In this document: piece after piece, positions 1-4,231 of the stretch
Layout of the letters: every line of letters begins with the position of its first letter
Numbering within the stretch: the stretch's first letter is position 1
From: DASPXK01 sp035637315
GTDB lineage: Bacteria; Chloroflexota; UBA6077; JACCZL01
DNA: 7,015 bases
Assembly (NCBI GenBank): GCA_035637315.1
Contig: DASPXK010000390.1
Span: 1-7,015 of the forward strand
Direction: 5' to 3'
Program-made: the position numbers and the translations under genes
Notes under the pieces: generated by a model
Databases searched by the model: none
What the model was told of the DNA's origin: nothing
The model's input: the letters and a program-made list of their open reading frames with translations, nothing else

Positions 1-73
1 CCTCGCGCGTTCCTCCGTGCGTTAGCCATGGGCGCAGCCTTGTTCATGCACTAACTGAGTAGGGGGTAGCTGC
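1..73. other. Left-edge leader of the first gene
   Basis: No gene can be assigned to this short stretch. It ends with a strong purine-rich ribosome-binding site, AGGGGG at 61-66, seven bases before the ATG at 74. Plus frame 1 is open from base 1 to a TAA at 52-54 and could be the last 17 codons of an upstream gene, but plus frame 3 is also open until 60-62, and neither short peptide is recognisable. No clear -35/-10 pair is visible. Confidence 0.4.
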
Positions 74-486
74 ATGTTGAAGCCAACGCCCGGCGCACGT
101 GGGCCTGCCCTCGGCCTGGTTGGCTCAACAGCTGTCCTCCTGGCCGCCCTGGCGCTGAGCAGCGCACCTGCCCGGGCTGGGAACGGCCAGCAGGGCCGCA
201 CTGCTAGCCTCGACGTGCCGAGCGATATAGTCGTCAAAGGGGCAGCGCATCACCCTGACACCCTTTCGGCAACTTCTTCGTCGATGAATTCAAAGGCGAT
301 GCCTTCGGTGCCGTACAGGGACTGACCTTCGGGGAAGTCAAAGACGGTGGCGACGGGACGGCCACGACGCCAAGCAACAGCCAGGGGAAGAAGAAGGAGG
401 ACTCGCAGGACGGCGGCCAGGGAGTGCCGAGCGCACCGGGCAATCGGCAAAACCAGGGCAACCAGGGGAACAATCAGGGAAATTAG
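74..486 (+). pseudogene. Small secreted protein broken by two frameshifts
   Basis: I do not recognise the family. The ATG at 74 has a good ribosome-binding site (AGGGGG, 61-66) and opens a signal peptide: a short basic start, a hydrophobic stretch at residues 15-31, and an APARA|G cleavage site after residue 35. Reading stays in frame 2 up to the GGGG run at 239-242. Dropping one G gives KGQRITLTP in frame 3. Dropping one C from the CCC run at 261-263 then gives PFGNFFVDEFKGDAFG in frame 1, which is open to the TAG at 484-486. The mended protein would be 136 aa. After a probable folded segment (about residues 45-90) comes a polar tail rich in Lys, Asp, Gly, Asn and Gln, ending in NQG repeats. 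Unmended, the product stops at 325 (83 aa) and the rest has no start. The two breaks could be true decay or homopolymer read errors. The signal peptide and the gene's existence are fairly secure; the function is unknown. Confidence 0.6.
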
Positions 487-489
487 GAG
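485..489 (+). promoter_or_regulatory. Ribosome-binding site overlapping the upstream stop codon
   Basis: AGGAG at 485-489 overlaps the TAG stop (484-486) of the secreted-protein gene and lies nine bases before the GTG at 499. This decides the start of the dehydrogenase gene and suggests that the two genes share a transcript and may be translationally coupled. Confidence 0.65.
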
Positions 490-498
490 TCAGGCCGC

Positions 499-1485
499 GT
501 GCGGATCGTCATTCCTGACGACTACAACGACGTCTATACCGGAGCGCCAGCTCTGGCCGGGCTGCGCGGGCGGGCCGAGGTGGTGATCCATACCACGCCG
601 CATCGGTCGCTCGACGATCTGGTCGAGCGTTTGCGCGACGCCGAGATCGCGGTCGCCAACCGGGAGCGGATCCCGCTCCGCGCCGAGCTGTTCGATCGCC
701 TGCCGAAGCTGGAGTTGATCGCCCAGACCGGGCGCGGGGGCGGCCACCTCAGTCTGACCGATGCCACCGAGCGCGGCATCCTGGTTGCCGGCACGGATGG
801 CTCAGCCGCCTCCACCGCCGAGCTGGCGATCGGCCTGATGGTGGCTGCGATGCGCCGAATCCCGTATGGTGACGCGGAGCTGCGGGCCGGTCGCTGGTCC
901 CAGTTCGTCGGGCGCGAGCTGGCGGGCAAGCGGCTTGGCGTGATCGGCATGGGTCGAATCGGCGGCCAGCTGGCGCGGATCGGCCAGGCGCTCGGGATGA
1001 GTGTCTGCGCCTGGGGCCCGACGCTGACGGCCGAGCGGGCGGCCGCGGCGGGAGTGGAGTATCGGTCGCTGGAAGAGGTGCTGGCCGAGGCGGACGTGGT
1101 CAGTATCCACCTCCGACTCTCACAGCTCAGCCGCGGCCTCATCGACCGCTCGAAGCTGGCCCTCATGAAGCCGAGCGCGCTACTTGTGAACACAGCCCGC
1201 GCGGCGATCCTTGACGAAGCGGCGCTGGTCGACATGCTGCGAGACGGCCGCCTATGGGCCGCCGCCCTCGACGTCTACATGGAGGAACCGCTTCCGCCGG
1301 GCCACCCACTGCTCGGTCTGCCGAACGTGGTCCTAACCCCACACATCGGCTGGGTGGCCGAAGGCAGCTACGCCGAGTACATCGCCGGCGTGGTGGAGAA
1401 TATCGAGGCCTACCTGGACGGCCGACGCGTCCCGATCCCGCTCAACCCAGAAGCGCTGGAGCGGCGGCGTCGCACGCCCCCGTAG
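499..1485 (+). CDS. D-isomer-specific 2-hydroxyacid dehydrogenase
   Basis: A 328-aa cytosolic enzyme of the D-2-hydroxyacid dehydrogenase / phosphoglycerate dehydrogenase superfamily, which interconverts 2-hydroxy acids and 2-oxo acids with NAD(P)H. The length is normal for the short family form without a regulatory ACT domain. The split substrate domain is residues 1-100 and 290-315; the Rossmann domain lies between. Visible motifs are the dinucleotide loop GMGRIG (150-155), the NTAR motif with catalytic Arg234, ALDVY with Asp258, EEP with Glu263, and TPHIG with the acid-base pair partner His282. Two positions differ from the textbook form: the acidic residue usually found at the end of the second Rossmann strand (YDP in serA-type enzymes) is Gly173 in WGP, hinting at relaxed or NADP preference, and NTARG reads NTARA. 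The last residues (RRRRTPP) run into a palindromic repeat. The GTG start is chosen for its spacing to AGGAG. The family is sure; the substrate is not, and serA should not be assumed. Confidence 0.93.
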   Translation: MRIVIPDDYNDVYTGAPALAGLRGRAEVVIHTTPHRSLDDLVERLRDAEIAVANRERIPLRAELFDRLPKLELIAQTGRGGGHLSLTDATERGILVAGTDGSAASTAELAIGLMVAAMRRIPYGDAELRAGRWSQFVGRELAGKRLGVIGMGRIGGQLARIGQALGMSVCAWGPTLTAERAAAAGVEYRSLEEVLAEADVVSIHLRLSQLSRGLIDRSKLALMKPSALLVNTARAAILDEAALVDMLRDGRLWAAALDVYMEEPLPPGHPLLGLPNVVLTPHIGWVAEGSYAEYIAGVVENIEAYLDGRRVPIPLNPEALERRRRTPP

Positions 1486-1537
1486 GGGCACACCCACGCG
1501 TGCGCCCTGAGGCGGACACGCGGGTCCGCCCTACGGG
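1479..1537. repeat. Palindromic element with three-way-junction fold
   Basis: An outer stem pairs CCCGTAG (1479-1485) with CTACGGG (1531-1537), a perfect 7 bp. Directly inside lies hairpin one, GGGCACAC (1486-1493) with GTGCGCCC (1500-1507), eight positions with a single A/C mismatch and a six-base loop. After the unpaired TGA (1508-1510) comes hairpin two, GGCGGAC (1511-1517) with GTCCGCC (1524-1530), a perfect 7 bp with a six-base loop. Nearly every base is used. The left arm contains the dehydrogenase stop codon, and the right arm ends two bases before the stop of the convergent gene. It could act as a bidirectional terminator, though no T-run follows, or be a small dispersed palindromic (REP/MITE-like) element. 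The pairing is read from the sequence; the role is inferred. Confidence 0.65.
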
Positions 1538-1538
1538 A

Positions 1539-1552
1539 CTCATTCCTCATTC
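1539..1552. repeat. Two-unit heptamer repeat CTCATTC at a gene end
   Basis: Two exact tandem copies of CTCATTC directly follow the palindromic element and contain the stop codon (complement of 1540-1542) and the last codons (Asn-Glu-Glu) of the convergent metallo-hydrolase gene. The unit resembles the heptamers at 2495-2508 and 4165-4220. Two units alone could occur by chance. Confidence 0.4.
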
Positions 1553-2499
1553 CTGGCCGCTTTGAGGTGGGCGTTGATCGGCGCCAGAGAGCGGTGCGGC
1601 ACACCCTCCTGGCGGTCGTAGACGATCGGGAGCTCGTAGCGCAGCTCGTCGACCACCAGGGGCGCGAGCTCAAGCAGATCGGCGTTCGGATGGGCGGCGA
1701 GCTGTGCGCGGACGACGCGATCGATGAGCTGGCTGAACGCTAACGCGTCGCGGATGGTGCCGCTGGCTGCCTCGCCGCGGCGGGCCGGGTCGTTGAACGG
1801 CCCGCTCCAGCCGAAGGCGTGACCCAGGCACAGCAGCTCGAGCGGCAGCTCCAACAACCGCTGCTGTGAGCGCATGTACTCCTCGGCCAGGAAATAGAGG
1901 GGTAGGATCCCGGCTCGCGAGCCCCGCCCCTGGACCGAGTCGCCGGTCAGCAGGACCCGCTCCTTCTCCCAGTACAGCGAAACGGAACCGGGCGTGTGGC
2001 CCGGCGTGTGGATGACGTCCAGCACGACGTCGTTGCCAAGGTCGACCCGATCGCCCTCCTCCAGCACACGGTCCACGCCGACGCTCTTGCCCACCATTCG
2101 CAGGGTCGACGCCTCCACCTGCGGCAGCAGGTCCTGACGTCCGCCCAGTCGGACTAGCTCCGGCACTGTGGTGGGCAGCTCGAAGTTCGCCCGCGGGTTT
2201 TGCGTAAACGGCACGTCGTCGCGGTGGATCATCACCGGCGCCCCGGAGGCCTCCTTCACGCGCGCGTTGCCTCCCAGGTGATCGGCGTGCCCGTGCGTGT
2301 TGACGATCACGTCGACGTCGCCGAGCGACAGGTCCATGGCCCGCAGAGCGGGCTCGATGCTCTCGTCGGGCGAGTAGGAGACGCCGGTATCGACCAGCGC
2401 CCGTTTGCTGCCCAGCAGCAGGTAACTCTGGACGGCGCCGCCGCCCTCGAAGGGGGCGTTGATCCGGTAGATCGACGGATGGACCTGTACGGCACTCAT
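1540..2499 (-). CDS. Metallo-beta-lactamase-fold hydrolase
   Basis: A 319-aa MBL-fold metal-dependent hydrolase with no signal peptide, so probably cytosolic. The dinuclear metal site is complete: THGHADH carries His69, His71, Asp73 and His74; HTPGH supplies His168; LTGD supplies the bridging Asp187; and LGH supplies His227. The order and spacing match the glyoxalase II / hydrolase branch rather than a true beta-lactamase. A C-terminal helical extension (about residues 240-319) follows the core. The ATG at 2499 is preferred over the out-of-frame ATG at 2506 because AAGGAG (complement of 2509-2514) sits nine bases upstream of the former and only two bases from the latter. The stop lies in the heptamer pair at 1539-1552, facing the dehydrogenase gene. 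The substrate cannot be read from the sequence; thioester, lactone or phosphoester cleavage are all possible in this fold. The fold assignment is very secure. Confidence 0.93.
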   Translation of the reverse strand: MSAVQVHPSIYRINAPFEGGGAVQSYLLLGSKRALVDTGVSYSPDESIEPALRAMDLSLGDVDVIVNTHGHADHLGGNARVKEASGAPVMIHRDDVPFTQNPRANFELPTTVPELVRLGGRQDLLPQVEASTLRMVGKSVGVDRVLEEGDRVDLGNDVVLDVIHTPGHTPGSVSLYWEKERVLLTGDSVQGRGSRAGILPLYFLAEEYMRSQQRLLELPLELLCLGHAFGWSGPFNDPARRGEAASGTIRDALAFSQLIDRVVRAQLAAHPNADLLELAPLVVDELRYELPIVYDRQEGVPHRSLAPINAHLKAARNEE

Positions 2500-2508
2500 C
2501 GCTCATCG
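2495..2508. repeat. Two-unit heptamer repeat CTCATCG over the start codon
   Basis: Two exact tandem copies of CTCATCG cover the start codon of the metallo-hydrolase gene (complement of 2497-2499) and the spacer to its ribosome-binding site. Each copy contains CAT, so the minus strand carries two ATGs seven bases apart in different frames. The second copy sets the distance between the AAGGAG site and the true start. Confidence 0.45.
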
Positions 2509-2574
2509 CTCCTTGGCGGATGTGGTCGGGCTGCGTGGTCCAGGGTATGGTACTTGACGAATGGGGGTGAACGG
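2500..2574. promoter_or_regulatory. Divergent intergenic region
   Basis: These 75 bases must hold the promoters of the leftward metallo-hydrolase gene and the rightward lipoprotein gene. They contain the leftward ribosome-binding site (CTCCTT, 2509-2514) and the rightward one (GGGGG, 2563-2567, seven bases before the GTG at 2575). TTGACG at 2554-2559 looks like a -35 box but has no partner upstream of the gene start, so no promoter is called. Confidence 0.45.
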
Positions 2575-3150
2575 GTGAGGTTTCGGGAGTGGGGACTAGC
2601 GTTCGCAGCCCTTCTTCTGGCGGCCTGCTCGCCAGCCACGCTGCCGTCGACCGTATCTCCCGCGACCGCCAGCCCGGCCCCCATTGCCGCCATCGCGAAC
2701 GCGGCTACGCCGTCAGCAACGGCCACCCTGCCGCCGAGCCCTACTTCCCAGCCGCCAGGTCAACCAGCAGCCAGTCCAGCCGCTTCGCTGTTGCCGGCTG
2801 GCGCGGCGGGCCCTGTGGCGACGCCAGGCGGGCCCGGCGCGGCCTGCGGCGCCGATGCCATCCCATCGGCTCGCGCGGCCGAGGCTGCTGGCCGCCAGGC
2901 GACGATCGCCATTAATCGAGTGGAGGCGTCATACCAGCCGAGCACTCGCGGCCAGCCGACTTTCTTGAACGACGCGCCCTATCCGCGCCACACCTTCACG
3001 GCTGTCATCTGGGGGCGGGACCGGCGCGGATTCCAGCCGCCGCCTGAGAGCTACCAGGGCCGCGCGCTGTGCGTGAGCGGAACGGTGACCATGTTTCAGG
3101 GGCGGCCGCAGATCGAGGTCAGCTCGCCCAGCCAGCTCCTCAGCCGGTAG
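2575..3150 (+). CDS. Lipoprotein with a C-terminal OB-fold domain
   Basis: A 191-aa exported protein. The frame is open far upstream because it runs antisense to the neighbouring gene. The GTG at 2575 is chosen because GGGGG (2563-2567) precedes it at seven bases and the product then starts with a proper lipoprotein signal: MRFREWG, a hydrophobic stretch, and the lipobox LLAAC with the lipidated Cys18. Residues 19-90 are a low-complexity Pro/Ala/Ser/Thr spacer, probably disordered and reaching out from the membrane. Residues about 98-187 look like the OB-fold domain found beside nucleases and in other exported bacterial proteins, with the pattern GQPTFLN, YP, FTAVIWG, LCVSGTV, and a closing GRPQIEVSSPSQL. 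Cys91 and Cys166 could form a disulfide. I infer ligand or nucleic-acid binding at the cell surface; no catalytic residues are seen. It is divergent from the metallo-hydrolase gene and probably has its own promoter. Confidence 0.82.
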   Translation: MRFREWGLAFAALLLAACSPATLPSTVSPATASPAPIAAIANAATPSATATLPPSPTSQPPGQPAASPAASLLPAGAAGPVATPGGPGAACGADAIPSARAAEAAGRQATIAINRVEASYQPSTRGQPTFLNDAPYPRHTFTAVIWGRDRRGFQPPPESYQGRALCVSGTVTMFQGRPQIEVSSPSQLLSR

Positions 3151-3210
3151 TCTGGCCGAGGCTGTCTCCTCTCCCTGGCGCCATCCCTTGAGGTCGTAGG
3201 CGCGGCGTAA

Positions 3211-4074
3211 TCAGCCGACCAGGTCGGCTAGGCGGTCGACCTGGTCCAGATCGGGGATGGCAGCTCCCAGGACTAGCTCGTCCACCCCAGCATCCTCGAA
3301 GGCCCGGATGCCGTCCTTGATCGCCTCTGGCGAAGTGGCGACGGCGCCAGCCACCCGATCGGCGAGCGGGCCCAGGAAGGCGTAGTAGTCGCGGACGTTG
3401 GCCCCCGCCCGCTCGGCCGCGTTCGGACCGAGCGCGCAGGGCAAGCTGGCCACGAACCTCGGCCGCCCGGATCTCGCGGCGGCCTTCCAGGCCTCCTCCG
3501 CTAGGGCATACCGCTCTCGCGCCGCCGCTGCGTCTCCGCCACCGACGATGTAGCCATCCGCCCAACGGGCCACCCGCTGGATCGCCGCGGGGGCCTGGCC
3601 GCCAATCAGCAGCTCAGGGCCGCCGGGCCGAGCCGGCGGAGGGCCGATTGGACCCACGTCGTCGGCCAGTGGCTGGCCAGACCAGACCCGCTTCATGATC
3701 TCGAGCTGCTGTTCAAACCGTCGCCCGCGGTCCGTGAATGGCGCTCGCACGGCGCGGAAGTCGTCCTCACGCGCGCCGACACCCAGCCCGAGCGTCAGAC
3801 GCCCACCCGATATGGCGTCCAGACTGGCCGCCTGTTTTGCTAGCAGACTGGCGTCGCGCAACGGCGCGAGGAGGACGCCCGTCAGGAGCCGGATACGCTG
3901 GGTCACGCCGGCGGCCGCCGCCAGCGACACGAGCGGCTCGTAGTTGGGATAAACCAGGCGGTCGATCACGCTGAGCGTTGAAAACGGCCCCAGGTCAGCC
4001 TTCCTGGCCCATTCCAGAATCAAGCCGCCGCTCACTCCGCGAATATGCGCGGGGAGTGTGATACCGATCTGCAT
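3211..4074 (-). CDS. LLM-class (luciferase-like) F420-type oxidoreductase
   Basis: A 287-aa protein of the bacterial luciferase-like monooxygenase superfamily, a TIM-barrel fold that uses F420 or FMN. Visible family marks are the start MQIGITLP, the AKQAASLDAISGGRL block at residues 79-93 followed by LGLGVG (95-100), the FEQQLEIMKRVWSG block (120-133), and the late LLIGGQ...RVARWADGYI segment (155-176). The length is typical of the shorter F420-dependent members. The ATG at 4074 has GGAGGT (complement of 4079-4084) four bases upstream. It is divergent from the cyclase gene and convergent with the lipoprotein gene, with 60 featureless bases between the latter two stops. A perfect 10-bp inverted repeat occupies its last codons. 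Cofactor choice (F420 versus flavin) and substrate are not visible; F420 is inferred from resemblance to that branch. Confidence 0.92.
   Translation of the reverse strand: MQIGITLPAHIRGVSGGLILEWARKADLGPFSTLSVIDRLVYPNYEPLVSLAAAAGVTQRIRLLTGVLLAPLRDASLLAKQAASLDAISGGRLTLGLGVGAREDDFRAVRAPFTDRGRRFEQQLEIMKRVWSGQPLADDVGPIGPPPARPGGPELLIGGQAPAAIQRVARWADGYIVGGGDAAAARERYALAEEAWKAAARSGRPRFVASLPCALGPNAAERAGANVRDYYAFLGPLADRVAGAVATSPEAIKDGIRAFEDAGVDELVLGAAIPDLDQVDRLADLVG
3217..3246. terminator. 10-bp inverted repeat at the 3' end of the LLM gene
   Basis: GACCAGGTCG (3217-3226) and CGACCTGGTC (3237-3246) are exact reverse complements with a ten-base spacer, inside the last codons of the leftward oxidoreductase gene and 66 bases past the stop of the rightward lipoprotein gene. 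The stem could end transcription from either side, but no T-run follows on either strand. It may also be a by-product of coding for the Asp-Gln-Val-Asp and Ala-Asp-Leu-Val residues. The repeat is certain; its use as a terminator is a guess. Confidence 0.35.
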
Positions 4075-4231
4075 CGCTACCTCCGGCCACGGTCTACACG
4101 AGCCGCAACCGCGTAGCTGTGAACATTATTCCTCCGGTTCGGCCCTGGCATGCCGTGCCGCTATCCACTACGCACTACCCATTGCCCACTACCCACTACC
4201 CACTACCCACCACCCACTATCATTGCCGACG
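4075..4231. promoter_or_regulatory. Divergent promoter region of oxidoreductase and cyclase genes
   Basis: 157 bases between two divergent starts. From the left it holds the leftward ribosome-binding site (ACCTCC, 4079-4084), a relatively AT-rich patch (about 4118-4133, GTGAACATTATTCC), and the heptamer tract at 4165-4220. The rightward gene has no convincing Shine-Dalgarno sequence before its ATG. No confident -35/-10 pair or operator was found. Confidence 0.5.
4165..4220. repeat. Eight-unit heptamer tandem repeat, consensus CCACTAC
   Basis: Eight contiguous seven-base units: CCACTAC, GCACTAC, CCATTGC, three more exact CCACTAC copies, CCACCAC and CCACTAT; four are exact in all. The tract ends 11 bases before the cyclase ATG. 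No unit creates a stop in any plus frame, which is why open frames run through it on all three. It resembles the heptanucleotide tandem repeats known from cyanobacteria and other bacteria between genes. It may alter promoter-to-start spacing if the copy number changes. Confidence 0.9.

Noticed and set aside
1..54. Possible C-terminus of an upstream plus-strand gene in frame 1
   Set aside because: Seventeen codons with no recognisable motif and a second open frame beside it; too short to support a gene.
534..1235. A long open frame of 233 codons on the minus strand
   Set aside because: It is antisense to the dehydrogenase, which has every family motif. The product is a Ser/Arg/Ala-rich sequence typical of GC-rich shadow frames.
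1540..2499. Antibiotic-resistance beta-lactamase
   Set aside because: It has no signal peptide, and the motif order fits general MBL-fold hydrolases. Nothing points to beta-lactam substrates.
1670..2506. A 278-codon minus-strand frame starting at the ATG at 2506
   Set aside because: It overlaps the metallo-hydrolase in another frame, its ribosome-binding site would be only two bases away, and the product is Arg/Gly/Ala low complexity with no motif.
2554..2559. TTGACG as a -35 promoter box
   Set aside because: A -10 box at normal spacing would fall inside the lipoprotein coding sequence, and no TATAAT-like match is there.
2200..2574. Upstream extension of the lipoprotein frame
   Set aside because: It runs antisense through the metallo-hydrolase start region, and translation from there would bury the lipoprotein signal in mid-protein.
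4165..4220. CRISPR array
   Set aside because: The units are seven bases and contiguous, with no unique spacers of CRISPR size.
4058..4231. Upstream extension of the cyclase frame
   Set aside because: It overlaps the start of the oxidoreductase gene and is open through the heptamer tract only because the unit has no stops. The family begins at the ATG at 4232.
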